64,000 nt of DNA from Mycolicibacterium chlorophenolicum (GCF_001044235.1 NZ_JYNL01000069.1:828780-892779); one strand, 5' to 3'. Shown: positions 1 through 8,153, counted from the first letter of the stretch. Program-made: numbers and translations. The notes: generated from the sequence alone by a model not told the origin.

Positions 1-589
1 GGCAGAACAGCGACACCTCGGGTCCGTCGAGGAAGGATTCGAGCAGCACCGGGTGGCCGGCCTCCAGCAGGCTGGCGGCGTGCGCGCGGGCCGCGTTGCG
101 GTCATCGGTGACCACCACGCCCTTGCCCGCCGCCAGTCCGTCGTCTTTGACGACCCACGCCCGGTCGCCGCCGGGCGGCCCGAACCGGTCCAGCGCGGCG
201 TCGAGATGGGCCGGGTTGTCGACGATCTCGCTGGTCGCGGTGCGCACCCCGGCGGCGGTCATGACGTCTTTGGCGAACGACTTGGCGCCCTCGATACGGG
301 CGGCGTCACGCGTCGGACCGAAGCAGGCGATGCCGGCGGCCCGCACCGCGTCGGCGACCCCGAGCACCAGCGGCACCTCGGGGCCGATGACGACGAGATC
401 GGCCGCCACCCGGCGCGCCAACGCCACGACGTCCTCGCCCGACGTCACGTCGACGTCGTACTGGTCGGCCAGGGCCGCGGTGCCCGCGTTGCCCGGCGCC
501 ACCGAGAGGGCGTCGACCTCCGGGTCTCGGCGCAGCGCGAGCAGCAGCGCGTGTTCACGGGCTCCGGAGCCGATCACCAGGACGTGCAC
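1..589 (-). CDS. purD: Phosphoribosylamine-glycine ligase (GARS), N-terminal part, cut by window edge
   Basis: Cytoplasmic purine-biosynthesis enzyme that joins phosphoribosylamine and glycine using ATP. The reverse strand reads from a GTG at 589 as VHVLVIGSGAREHALLLALR, the typical PurD N-terminus. Further in are VIGPEVPLVLGVADA, CFGPTRDAARIEGAKSF and VVKDDGLAAGKGV, the N-domain and the start of the ATP-grasp domain. About 196 codons are visible; the rest lies left of position 1. The frame upstream of the GTG offers no better start. In M. tuberculosis purD also borders the Rv0771-Rv0760c gene set, and the same neighbourhood follows here, which supports the call. It is transcribed divergently from the P450 gene at 704. 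Confidence 0.95.
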   Translation of the reverse strand, partial: MHVLVIGSGAREHALLLALRRDPEVDALSVAPGNAGTAALADQYDVDVTSGEDVVALARRVAADLVVIGPEVPLVLGVADAVRAAGIACFGPTRDAARIEGAKSFAKDVMTAAGVRTATSEIVDNPAHLDAALDRFGPPGGDRAWVVKDDGLAAGKGVVVTDDRNAARAHAASLLEAGHPVLLESFLDGPEVSLFC

Positions 590-648
590 AGGTGCCCACC
601 CTAATCGTCCGACGACAGCATCGCGCGGACCATCTGGGCATACAGTTG

Positions 649-659
649 ACTCAGTGAGT
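649..659. promoter_or_regulatory. Inverted repeat upstream of the CYP125-like gene
   Basis: ACTCA-G-TGAGT is a 5-bp inverted repeat around one base, in the 114-bp gap between the divergent purD and P450 genes. It lies 44 bp before the P450 ATG. A TetR gene follows the P450, so this is a possible operator for it. The repeat is short and could be chance. Confidence 0.3.
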
Positions 660-703
660 GTATGGTCGAGGAGAGTGCTTCACATCACACAGGAGTGATC
701 GCC

Positions 704-1996
704 ATGACCACGACGCCTGCGCAGGCAACCGGCTGCCCGTTCCTGCCCCCGGGCTCCACCTCCCCCCGAGTCGCTTCGCTCCTGCCCCCGGGGTATGACT
801 TCACCGACCCGGACGTGCTGCTCCGCGGCATCCCGGTCACCGAGTTCGCCGAGCTGCGCCGGACGGCGCCGGTGTGGTGGAACCAGCAGCAGGAGTCGGT
901 CTTCGGCGACGGCGGCTACTGGGTGATCTCCCGCCACGCCGACATCAAGGCGATCTCGCGTGACGGCGCACTGTGGTCGACCAACCGCAAGGGTGCGGTG
1001 ATGCGGCTGCCCGACGGCGTGACCTCCGATCAGCTGGAACTGACCAAGGCGCTGCTGATCAACCACGACGCCCCGGAGCACACCCGGCTGCGCAAGATCG
1101 TGTCGCGGCTGTTCACTCCGCGGGCGATCGCGACGCTGGAGCGAAAGCTCGCCGTGGCGGCGCGGGACATCGTCGCGGCCGCCGCCGCGAAGGACAGCGG
1201 CGATTTCGTCGATGACGTCGCGATGGGTCTGCCGCTGCTGGCCATCGCCGATCTGATCGGAGTCCCGGAGGCCGACCGCGAGAAGTTGTTCGCCTGGACC
1301 AACACGATCATGAACACCGACGACCCCGACTTCGACACCGATCACGTCGCCGCCAACGCCGAGTTGATGGGCTACGCGTACGCGATGGCCGAGGAGCGGC
1401 GACGCTGTCCGGCCGACGACATCGTCACCCGGCTCGTGCAGGCCGACATGAACGCAGAGGAGGGCGAGGCCATCACCGACGTCGAGTTCGCGTTCTTCGT
1501 CATCCTGCTCGCCGTCGCCGGCAACGAGACCACCCGCAACGCGATGACCCACGGCATGAACGCGTTCCTGGAGAACCCCGACCAGTGGGAGCTGTTCAAA
1601 CGCGAGCGGCCGCAGACCGCCGTCGACGAGATCATCCGGTGGGCGACACCGGTGCACTGCTTCCAGCGCACCGCCACCCGCGACGTCGAGCTCGGCGGCG
1701 TGACGATCGCCGAGGGCCAGCGGGTGGGGTTGTTCTACAGTTCCGCGAACTTCGACGAGGACGTGTTCGACCGCCCCTTCGAGTTCGACATCCTGCGCAA
1801 CCCCAATCCGCACCTGGCTTTCGGCGGCAACGGGGCGCACTACTGCATCGGCGCGAACCTCGCGCGGATGGAGATCAAGCTGATGTTCGACGAGATCGCC
1901 GAGCAGATCCCCGACATCGCGAAGCTGGCCGAACCGCAGCGGCTGCGGTCGGGGTGGATCAACGGGGTGAAGGAGCTGCGGGTCTCGTATCACTGA
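704..1996 (+). CDS. Cytochrome P450, CYP125 family (probable steroid C26/27-hydroxylase)
   Basis: Cytoplasmic haem monooxygenase of 430 aa. It shows the I-helix AVAGNETTRNAM, the ExxR helix DEIIRWATPVHCFQRTA, the haem loop FGGNGAHYCIGANLARME with the ligand Cys, and the C-terminal RLRSGWINGVKELRV. The PPGYDFTDPDV start, PVxEFAELR, the last segment and the FQRTA stretch match what is known of CYP125, which oxidises the cholesterol/cholestenone side-chain terminus. The start is the ATG at 704, eight bases after AGGAG at 691-695; an in-frame ATG at 662 lacks a ribosome site. A TetR gene follows after 19 bp, probably in the same transcript. CYP125 of M. tuberculosis is in the other sterol cluster (Rv3545c), so this may be a paralogue with a different sterol substrate. 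No KstR-type site is visible in front of it. Confidence 0.85.
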   Translation: MTTTPAQATGCPFLPPGSTSPRVASLLPPGYDFTDPDVLLRGIPVTEFAELRRTAPVWWNQQQESVFGDGGYWVISRHADIKAISRDGALWSTNRKGAVMRLPDGVTSDQLELTKALLINHDAPEHTRLRKIVSRLFTPRAIATLERKLAVAARDIVAAAAAKDSGDFVDDVAMGLPLLAIADLIGVPEADREKLFAWTNTIMNTDDPDFDTDHVAANAELMGYAYAMAEERRRCPADDIVTRLVQADMNAEEGEAITDVEFAFFVILLAVAGNETTRNAMTHGMNAFLENPDQWELFKRERPQTAVDEIIRWATPVHCFQRTATRDVELGGVTIAEGQRVGLFYSSANFDEDVFDRPFEFDILRNPNPHLAFGGNGAHYCIGANLARMEIKLMFDEIAEQIPDIAKLAEPQRLRSGWINGVKELRVSYH

Positions 1997-2015
1997 TCGG
2001 GACTAGGGTGCCATC

Positions 2016-2606
2016 GTGCGCACCCACGGCTGGTCCGGAGCCAAGCCCGCCTCGGACGAGGAGGCGGCCGGCCGGATCCTCGCTGCCGCGGGCAAGGCCA
2101 TCGAGGACCACGGCGCCGACTTCTCGATCTCCGATGTGGCCCGCACCGTCGGGGTCACCCGGCAGACGGTGTACCGGTACTTCCCCAGCACCGAGGCGCT
2201 GCTGGTGGCCGCGGCGGTGCATGCCGTCGACGGCTTCCTGGAACGGCTGGCCGCGCACGTCGCCGGCATCACCGACCCGGCCGACGCGGTCACCGAAGCC
2301 GTTGCCACGGCGCTGGAGTGGCTGCCGCGCGAGAAGTACATCGGGCTGCTGATGGTGCCGGGCGGGGCGGCGCACGTGGAGTCGGTCACCTCCGATGTCG
2401 CGCTGCGGTTCGCGCGGGACATGGTCGGACGTCTCGACGTCGACTGGGCGGGCGCCGGATACGGCGACGACGATCTCGACGACCTGGCCGAGCATCTGCT
2501 GCGGGTGATCCAGTCCTTCGTCATCGATCCCGGGCGGCCACCGCGCCGCGGGGCGGCGCTGCGCGCCTATCTGCGGCGTTGGGTGGGCGGCGCTCTGCGG
2601 GGCTAG
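2016..2606 (+). CDS. TetR/AcrR-family transcriptional regulator
   Basis: 196-aa DNA-binding repressor candidate. The N-terminal helix-turn-helix spans roughly residues 20-65 (RILAAAGKAIEDHG, FSISDVARTVGVTRQTVYRY, FPSTEALL). The C-terminal ligand domain is not recognisable to a subfamily. It starts at a GTG 19 bp after the CYP125-like gene, so the two are probably co-transcribed and the protein may control that P450. Its TAG stop shares the tetranucleotide CTAG at 2603-2606 with the stop of the opposing gene. Confidence 0.85.
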   Translation: MRTHGWSGAKPASDEEAAGRILAAAGKAIEDHGADFSISDVARTVGVTRQTVYRYFPSTEALLVAAAVHAVDGFLERLAAHVAGITDPADAVTEAVATALEWLPREKYIGLLMVPGGAAHVESVTSDVALRFARDMVGRLDVDWAGAGYGDDDLDDLAEHLLRVIQSFVIDPGRPPRRGAALRAYLRRWVGGALRG

Positions 2607-3829
2607 ACGACCGTCAGCGGCAGGGAGCGGCGCGGCTGGAACTCGAACGACGCGCCGCCGCTGAACTTCACCACCGACACCTCGCCCATCTCACGCGCGG
2701 GGGTGTCGCGTCGCACCACCTGCGCGGTCCAGTCGGTGCGGCTGCCGGTGAGCTCCACGTCGAGGTGCGGGTCGATCGCGGCGACCGCGGCCTGCAGCGG
2801 GCGGGCCTCGTCCGGATGCACCAGCGCCACCCAGGCGCCGTCCTCGTGCGCCGGCGACCGTTCCACCCGCACCGTGTCGGGACCGAACTCGGCGTCCACA
2901 TAGGCGGCCGGATTCAGCAGCGGGTGCAGCCGCAGCATCGCGATCGCGCCGTCGATGCCGTCGGGCAGCCCGAGCGCGTGGTGGATGCGCTCGGCGGCCA
3001 GGCCGGCCACGCCGATGAGCTGCTTGGTGCAGATGTCGCTCGCCAGTTCGCGATTCGCCCCCGCGCGGGCACCCACCGCGATCACGAACGACAGGTTGAG
3101 CAGGTGCATCTGCAGGCAGACCTCGTCGGCCATCCGGACCAGCGCCGAATGCGAGAACGCGCCGAAGTCGAAGTCCGACAGCAGGTCTCCGGAGTAGTCG
3201 CTCTGTCCCTCGTCGGCGGTGTCGATCGGGTCGAGCTCGGTGTGGGCGGCGCGGGTGCGCGCGATCACCTCGAGAACCGGATGGTCGGCGACCTCGGGGT
3301 GCGATTCGTCGATGACGACCGTCCACGCACAGTGGGGGTGGCGGTCGGCCGGGGCCCGCGGCGGTCGGTGGATGGGCCTGATCTGCGCCCTGCGGTTGGT
3401 GGCCACCGCGGTGGCGTCGAACGTCGGGTCCTCGATGTCGTGGCACATGCCGCGCACGTAGTCCTCGCCCATCGGCTCCACGTCGAGCAGAGCGCCGCAG
3501 TGGTCGAGGTGGAATTCACCGTGCCAGCGGTCGTGCACGGTGTACCGGAAATCCATGAACTGCGGCGGGGCGCCGATGTCGAGCTGCAGGCCCTTGAAGA
3601 TCGTGATGACGTCGGTGCCCTCGTAGCGCAACGCCTTCTGCATCCGCCGGGTGTAGATCGGGCTCGCGCCCATCCACTCCTCGATGGCGATCTGCAGCAT
3701 CTCTTCGCGGCCGAAATTGCTGATGCACCAAGCCATTCCGGAGCGATCGATCATCTGTCCGATGAGCAGCAGCTCGGGCACCAGCACGGCGAGCTGCTCA
3801 CGGGTCAGCGCCGAGTACCTACTGGTCAT
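2603..3829 (-). CDS. Conserved mycobacterial protein of unknown function
   Basis: 408 aa, last gene of the leftward aldA operon. I do not recognise a named domain. It begins MTSRYSALTREQLAVLVPEL with no signal peptide or membrane helix, so it is probably cytoplasmic. The most distinctive segment is a Cys/His-rich stretch around residues 100-135 (WHGEFHLDHCGALLDVEP, then GEDYVRGMCHDIEDPTFDAT), which looks like a ligand or metal site. Other His and Cys residues occur near HPHCAW and CTKQLIG. The ATG at 3829 overlaps the end of the upstream gene by 11 bp, so translation is probably coupled. M. tuberculosis has no gene here between Rv0771 and purD, so this is an addition relative to that genome. 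Context suggests a role with small hydrophobic or sterol-derived acids; that is inference only. Confidence 0.8.
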   Translation of the reverse strand: MTSRYSALTREQLAVLVPELLLIGQMIDRSGMAWCISNFGREEMLQIAIEEWMGASPIYTRRMQKALRYEGTDVITIFKGLQLDIGAPPQFMDFRYTVHDRWHGEFHLDHCGALLDVEPMGEDYVRGMCHDIEDPTFDATAVATNRRAQIRPIHRPPRAPADRHPHCAWTVVIDESHPEVADHPVLEVIARTRAAHTELDPIDTADEGQSDYSGDLLSDFDFGAFSHSALVRMADEVCLQMHLLNLSFVIAVGARAGANRELASDICTKQLIGVAGLAAERIHHALGLPDGIDGAIAMLRLHPLLNPAAYVDAEFGPDTVRVERSPAHEDGAWVALVHPDEARPLQAAVAAIDPHLDVELTGSRTDWTAQVVRRDTPAREMGEVSVVKFSGGASFEFQPRRSLPLTVV

Positions 3830-4259
3830 CGAGGGTGCTCCCGGAGTGCATGTTCAGCGCCGCGTTGACATTGGCCAACTTGTCTTCCCCGCCGCCCCGT
3901 TCGGCGGCCTTCTTGCGCTGTTTGGCCACCTTGGTCACCACGCCGTCGAGTTTGGAGCCGAGCGGGAAGCCGAGGTAGTGGGTCAGGAAGATGGCCATCT
4001 CCTTGAGCTCGTCCTCGGTGAGCTCCTCGTTGGCCAGGGCGGCGTTGGCCTGGATCTCGGCCAGGTCGGTGATACCCAGCGCGGTCACCACGGTCAGCGT
4101 CATGATGCGCTTGTCGCGCATGGACAGGCCTGGCCGCGTCCAGATCGTGCCGAAGAGGTGGTCCGCGGTGAGCGCGAAGTACTCCCCCGGCATGTCCGGC
4201 ATCTCCCAGCCGTACACCTCGTTCATCTTGTCCAGGCCCTTGCGGCGCAGTTCGTCCAT
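3819..4259 (-). CDS. Carboxymuconolactone-decarboxylase (AhpD-like) family protein, Rv0771-like
   Basis: 146-aa small helical protein. The stretch around residues 40-110 (FGTIWTRPGLSMRDKRIMTL, LAEIQANAALANEELTEDEL, EMAIFLTHYLGFPLGS) is the CMD fold. The CxxC redox motif of AhpD peroxidase partners is absent, so a decarboxylase/lactonase-type or structural role is more likely. I chose the ATG at 4259, eight bases after AAGGAG. A GTG at 4268 is in frame and overlaps the upstream stop, but it sits on the ribosome site. Gene order with the neighbours matches Rv0771-Rv0768. Confidence 0.85.
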   Translation of the reverse strand: MDELRRKGLDKMNEVYGWEMPDMPGEYFALTADHLFGTIWTRPGLSMRDKRIMTLTVVTALGITDLAEIQANAALANEELTEDELKEMAIFLTHYLGFPLGSKLDGVVTKVAKQRKKAAERGGGEDKLANVNAALNMHSGSTLDDQ

Positions 4260-4264
4260 CGGTG

Positions 4265-5128
4265 TCACTCCTTGGGCGTCGAGGTCGGATTCGGCACACC
4301 GAGACCGGCCGCCAGGTTCTGCAGGGCGATCTCGGCCAGGGGCAGTTCCACGCCGGTGTCCTCACCGAGGGCCAGCGCCAGCCGCAGGTCCTTCTCGGCG
4401 AGACCGCGGGTGTGGATGAACATGTCGTACAGGAAGTCGTCGGGCGGTAGCGGACCGGTGTGGTCGCGCACCATGATCGCGCCCGGACCGCCGCTCTGCG
4501 CGTCGCTGTGCCGGACCACCCGGCCGAGCTTCTGCAGGTCGATACCGGCAGCCTCGGCCAGTCGCTGGGCCTCGCACGCCGCGGCGAACCCGATGAACGT
4601 CAACATGTTCCGGGCCAGCTTCATCCGGGTGCCCGCGCCGGGTTCGCCTGCTCGCACCACCATCGACGCCCACTGCTTGAACACCGGTTTCACCGTGTCG
4701 TAGGCGTCGTCGTCGGCGCCGACCATGACGGCGAGCTCGCCCTTGTCGGCGGCTCCGGCGCCGCCGCTGACCGGGGCGTCGACCACGTGAATACCCCTGG
4801 GCCGCAGCTTCTTCGCAAGTTCGGCCGCGGTGCCGGGTTCGATCGTGGAGTGGATCGCGATGACCGTGCCGGGCTTCGCGTGGTCGGCGAGTTCGCCGAC
4901 CACGTCGCGTACCTGCGCGTCGGTGAGTACGGTCACGCTGATCACGTCGGCCGCCTTGGCGACCTCGGCGACGCTGTCGGCCGGCGTGGCGCCGAGCTCG
5001 GCCAGCGCTGTCACCGCCTCGGCCCGCACGTCGAACACGACCAGCCCGCCCGGCCAGCCGACGAGCCGTTTCGCCATCGGGGCGCCCTGGTTGCCCAGGC
5101 CGATGTAGCCGAGCGCGGGGGCGGTCAT
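4265..5128 (-). CDS. 3-hydroxyisobutyrate dehydrogenase-like NAD(P) oxidoreductase, Rv0770-like
   Basis: 287-aa member of the beta-hydroxyacid dehydrogenase family. The N-terminal Rossmann motif is GYIGLGNQGAPMAKRL, where the usual MG pair reads QG. The substrate motif DAPVSGGAGAADKGELAVMVG sits near residue 120 and the catalytic Lys lies in GAGTRMKLARNML near 170. The product would be an aldehyde or keto acid from a beta-hydroxyacid; the true substrate is unknown. The ATG overlaps the stop of the SDR upstream by four bases (ATGA type), so the genes are co-translated. Gene order is the same as Rv0768-Rv0771. Confidence 0.88.
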   Translation of the reverse strand: MTAPALGYIGLGNQGAPMAKRLVGWPGGLVVFDVRAEAVTALAELGATPADSVAEVAKAADVISVTVLTDAQVRDVVGELADHAKPGTVIAIHSTIEPGTAAELAKKLRPRGIHVVDAPVSGGAGAADKGELAVMVGADDDAYDTVKPVFKQWASMVVRAGEPGAGTRMKLARNMLTFIGFAAACEAQRLAEAAGIDLQKLGRVVRHSDAQSGGPGAIMVRDHTGPLPPDDFLYDMFIHTRGLAEKDLRLALALGEDTGVELPLAEIALQNLAAGLGVPNPTSTPKE

Positions 5129-5889
5129 GAGCGGATGATCTGTCCGCCGTCGACGTTGAAGATCTGCCCGGTGATCCACTTGGCCTGGTCCGACAGCAGG
5201 AACAGACACATGCCCACCAGATCGTCCGGCTGCCCCATCCGTGACAGCGGGATGTTCTTGACGATGTCGGCCACCATCTCCTGCGGCGTGGTCGTGCGGT
5301 TGGCCTCGGTGTCGATGGGACCCGGTGCGATCGCGTTGATCCGGATGTTCTGCCCACCGAGCTCGCGCGAGAGCTGCTGGGTCAGTCCGTTGACGCCGAC
5401 CTTGGCCAGACCGTAGAAGTTCGCATAAAGCCATGCGGCAGTGGACGACTGGTTGACGATCGCCCCGCCGCCGCGCTTGGCCATCTTGCGGTACACCGCG
5501 CGGGTGCACCACAGCGCGCCGTCGAGGTTGACGCTCATGAACTTGCGGTAGTACTCGGGGTCGACGGTGACCAGGAAGTCGAGCTTCATCCCGCCGAAGA
5601 TCGCCGCGTTGTTGACCAGGTAGTCGATGCCGCCGAACTCCGACAGTGTCTGTGCTGCCATCTCCTTGGCCGATTCGGGGTCCGAGACGTCGACCCGCAC
5701 CGCGAGCGCGCGCCCTCCCTCACCGGTGATGCCGTCGGCGACCTTCTGGGCGCCCTCGGTGTTGATGTCGGCGACGACGACGGCCGCCCCCTCCCGGGCG
5801 AGCGCCTCGGCGTAGGCCTGCCCGATGCCTCCTCCGGCGCCGGTGACGATAGCCACCTTGTCCTTGAACTGGTCTCCGTACAGTCCCAC
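5125..5889 (-). CDS. Short-chain dehydrogenase/reductase, Rv0769-like
   Basis: About 254 aa, classical SDR. Visible are the cofactor loop VTGAGGGIGQAYAEAL, the acidic VVADIN after beta-2 (NAD preference), NNAA near residue 90, catalytic Ser in NQSSTAAW and YxxxK in FYGLAKVG. The C-terminus GQIFNVDGGQIIRS is typical. Start choice: GAGGAG is followed directly by ATG (5895) but by six bases to GTG (5889), so GTG fits the ribosome site better; ATG would add two residues. It lies between aldA and the hydroxyacid dehydrogenase in a five-gene leftward operon, so it probably interconverts a hydroxyl and a keto group on a shared substrate. Confidence 0.88.
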   Translation of the reverse strand: MGLYGDQFKDKVAIVTGAGGGIGQAYAEALAREGAAVVVADINTEGAQKVADGITGEGGRALAVRVDVSDPESAKEMAAQTLSEFGGIDYLVNNAAIFGGMKLDFLVTVDPEYYRKFMSVNLDGALWCTRAVYRKMAKRGGGAIVNQSSTAAWLYANFYGLAKVGVNGLTQQLSRELGGQNIRINAIAPGPIDTEANRTTTPQEMVADIVKNIPLSRMGQPDDLVGMCLFLLSDQAKWITGQIFNVDGGQIIRS

Positions 5890-5915
5890 TGGCATCTCCT
5901 CAGTTCGCTCGCATG

Positions 5916-7382
5916 TCAGACCGCCGTGGCAATCGCCTTGATCTCGAGGTACTCCTCGAAACCGGCGAGCCCCATCTCCCGGCCGATGCCGGACTGCTTG
6001 TAGCCGCCGAACGGCATGTCGGCCGAATACCACACGCCGCCGTTGACGTTCACCGTGCCGACCCGCAGCCGCGCCGCGACCCCCGCGGCGCGCTCCTCGT
6101 CGCCGGAGAACACCGTGCCGGACAGACCGTACGGGGAGTCGTTGGCGATCCGCACGGCGTCGTCGTCGCCGTCGTGCGCGATCACCGTCAATACGGGACC
6201 GAAGATCTCCTCGCGCGCCACCTTGGCGGTGTTGTCGAGCCCGGCGATCACCGTCGGCTCGATGAAGTAGCCGGTGTCCCGGTCGGCGGGTCGGCCACCG
6301 CCACAGGCGAATCGGCCCCCCTCGGCCGTGGCCGAATCGAGGTACGCCTGCACCCGCTCGCGCTGCCGCTCCGAGATCAGCGGGCCGCAGATCGTGCCCG
6401 GCTTGTCCGGATCCCCGGGCTTGAGACCGCCCATGGTGGCCGCCGCGGCCTCGACCGCGGCATCGTAGTGGCTGCGCGGCACCACGAGCCGCGTCGTGAT
6501 GGCGCACCCCTGCCCGGCGTGCATCGAGGCGGTGAAGGCCGCCATCGCACACGCGCCGGCGAGATCCGCGTCGTCGAGCACGAGAAACGCCGACTTGCCG
6601 CCGAGTTCGAGGAACACCTTCTTCAGGGTCGCGGCGCTGTCGGCCATCACCGCGCGGCCGGTGTTGGTGGAACCGGTGAACGACACCATGTCCACCCGGG
6701 CATCCTGTGAGAGCAGCGCACCCACGCCGTGATCGCTGGAGGTGACGATGTTGACGACGCCGGCCGGGAAGTCGGTGTGCTCGGTGATCAACTCGCCGAG
6801 AATCGCCGCGGCCCACGGGGTGTCCGGAGCGGGCTTGAGCACCAGCGTGTTTCCCGCCGCGAGCGCCGGCCCGATCTTCGCGAGGTTGATCTGGTGCGGG
6901 AAGTTCCAGGGCGTGATGGCGCCGACGACACCGATGGCCTCCCGGGCGACAGTGCGCCGCGTCTTGATGCCCATCGGCGCCGCGATGCCGAGATCGGTGG
7001 ACCAGGAGTACGACTCGGCGGTGTCGGCGCAGAAGCTCAGATCCTCGACCGGTCCTTCGAGCTGAGCTGCGGCGGTCAGCATCCGGGGCGCACCCACCTC
7101 GGCGATCGTCAGCTCACGCAGGTCGTCGACGTGGTCGCGCATGGCCTGCTGCAGCTGGCGGATGCACCGCACCCGCAGCGCGGTGTCGGTCGACCAGCCG
7201 GTCTCGTCGAACGCCCGGCGCGCCGCGGCGATCGCCGCGGACATGTCCTCGGCGCTCGCGTCCGCGGCCACCCCGAGTGTCTCCTCGGTCGCCGGGTTCA
7301 CCGTGGGAAAGGTTCCCGCGCTTCCCGCGACGAGCGTGCCGTCGATGAGCAGTCTGCTCTCGCGATCGGCCAGGATTCCCAT
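5916..7382 (-). CDS. aldA: Aldehyde dehydrogenase (NAD-dependent), AldA/Rv0768-like
   Basis: 488 aa, the family's usual length. It shows the Rossmann segment FTGSTNTGRAVM, the general-base Glu in FLELGGKSAFLV, the catalytic Cys in HAGQGCAITTRL and the C-terminal PFGGYKQSGIGREMG. It oxidises an aldehyde to an acid. It is first in the leftward operon. The ATG at 7382 has GGGAGG at 7387-7392 upstream, and a TGGACA-type inverted repeat lies 23 bp further out. It is divergent from the TetR-cyp123-cyp51 operon, a pairing that suggests the aldehyde comes from P450 or alcohol-dehydrogenase action on a common compound; that last step is inference. Confidence 0.92.
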   Translation of the reverse strand: MGILADRESRLLIDGTLVAGSAGTFPTVNPATEETLGVAADASAEDMSAAIAAARRAFDETGWSTDTALRVRCIRQLQQAMRDHVDDLRELTIAEVGAPRMLTAAAQLEGPVEDLSFCADTAESYSWSTDLGIAAPMGIKTRRTVAREAIGVVGAITPWNFPHQINLAKIGPALAAGNTLVLKPAPDTPWAAAILGELITEHTDFPAGVVNIVTSSDHGVGALLSQDARVDMVSFTGSTNTGRAVMADSAATLKKVFLELGGKSAFLVLDDADLAGACAMAAFTASMHAGQGCAITTRLVVPRSHYDAAVEAAAATMGGLKPGDPDKPGTICGPLISERQRERVQAYLDSATAEGGRFACGGGRPADRDTGYFIEPTVIAGLDNTAKVAREEIFGPVLTVIAHDGDDDAVRIANDSPYGLSGTVFSGDEERAAGVAARLRVGTVNVNGGVWYSADMPFGGYKQSGIGREMGLAGFEEYLEIKAIATAV

Positions 7383-7404
7383 CCGACCTCCCTGTCTGCG
7401 TCCC

Positions 7405-7418
7405 TGGACACTTGTCCG
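7405..7418. promoter_or_regulatory. Operator candidate O1 (TGGACA-type palindrome) before aldA
   Basis: TGGACA-CT-TGTCCG, a 12-bp inverted repeat (5-bp perfect arms GGACA/TGTCC around two bases), 23 bp upstream of the aldA ATG. It repeats the arms of the site at 7550-7563 at the other end of the divergent intergenic region. It probably binds the TetR protein encoded at 7557. Confidence 0.6.
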
Positions 7419-7544
7419 GTATGTGTCTGTCGCACCATAGCCCGCGCCGCGCTCGACAGGCAAGAGCACCTCTCCTCATACGACGACTTGCCGTCTACAT
7501 CAGGAGTTTTACCGAACTGCTTGCCTGCCGAGCGCGGCGTCAGA

Positions 7545-7563
7545 TACGTTGGACATGTGTCCA
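7545..7563. promoter_or_regulatory. -10 element with overlapping operator O2 at the TetR start
   Basis: TACGTT at 7545-7550 is a TANNNT -10 hexamer whose expected start of transcription is about 7557, exactly the GTG start codon, so the mRNA is probably leaderless. The palindrome TGGACA-TG-TGTCCA (7550-7563, 6-bp arms) covers the -10 end and the start codon and would block initiation. It shares arms with the site at 7405-7418. Confidence 0.6.
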
Positions 7564-8153
7564 GTGATGCCGCCGCCGCGATCACCGAGGCCGACCGGTC
7601 GGCGCGCCGCAACCGGCGGCAGGAAGAGACGTTCCGCAAGGTGCTCGAGGCCGGCCTGCAGATGCTGCGCGAATCGTCCTATGCGGAACTGACCGTGCGC
7701 GCGGTGGCGGCCCGGGCGAAGGTCGCACCCGCGACCGCCTACACCTACTTCTCGTCGAAGAACCACCTGATCGCCGAGATCTACCTGGATCTCGTGCAGC
7801 AGGTGGAGTACTTCACCGACGTCAACGACAGCACCGCCAGCCGGGTCGAGAAGACGCTGCGCAGCATGGCCCTGACGGTGGCCGACGAACCCGAGGTGGC
7901 GGCCGCCTGCACCACGGCCCTGCTGTCCGGCAACGATCCGGCGGTGCGCGCCGTGCGCGAACGCATCGGCGGCGAGATCCACCGGCGCATCCGCTCGGCC
8001 GTCGGCCCCGATGCCGATCCCCGCACCCTCGCCGCGCTGGAGATGACGTTCTTCGGCGCGCTGGTCAACGCGGGCAGCGGCGCGTTCACCTATCACCAGA
8101 TCGCCGACCGCCTCAGCTACGTGGTGGGCCTCATCGTCGGAGACGAGAAATGA
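7557..8153 (+). CDS. TetR-family regulator, Rv0767c-like
   Basis: 198-aa repressor candidate heading the cyp123-cyp51 operon. The helix-turn-helix is at about residues 20-65 (ETFRKVLEAGLQMLRE, SYAELTVRAVAARAKVAPAT, AYTYFSSKNHL). Start: GTG at 7557, without a ribosome site but placed at the expected transcription start behind TACGTT. The codons upstream are in a frame without family similarity. The stop overlaps the cyp123 start as ATGA. The two matching palindromes at 7405 and 7550 frame its divergent promoter region, which points to autoregulation together with control of aldA. Confidence 0.9.
   Translation: MSSDAAAAITEADRSARRNRRQEETFRKVLEAGLQMLRESSYAELTVRAVAARAKVAPATAYTYFSSKNHLIAEIYLDLVQQVEYFTDVNDSTASRVEKTLRSMALTVADEPEVAAACTTALLSGNDPAVRAVRERIGGEIHRRIRSAVGPDADPRTLAALEMTFFGALVNAGSGAFTYHQIADRLSYVVGLIVGDEK

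Noticed and set aside
646..666. TTGACT and TATGGT as a sigma-70 promoter pair for the P450 gene
   Set aside because: Only nine bases separate them, too short for a -35/-10 pair.
680..1993. Long open frames opposite the CYP125-like gene and many similar ones opposite other genes
   Set aside because: They are rich in Arg, Gly and Ala runs, match no family, and mirror the codon pattern of strong genes on the other strand; this is normal in GC-rich DNA.
3819..4259. AhpD-type peroxidase partner
   Set aside because: No CxxC redox pair is present in the fold.
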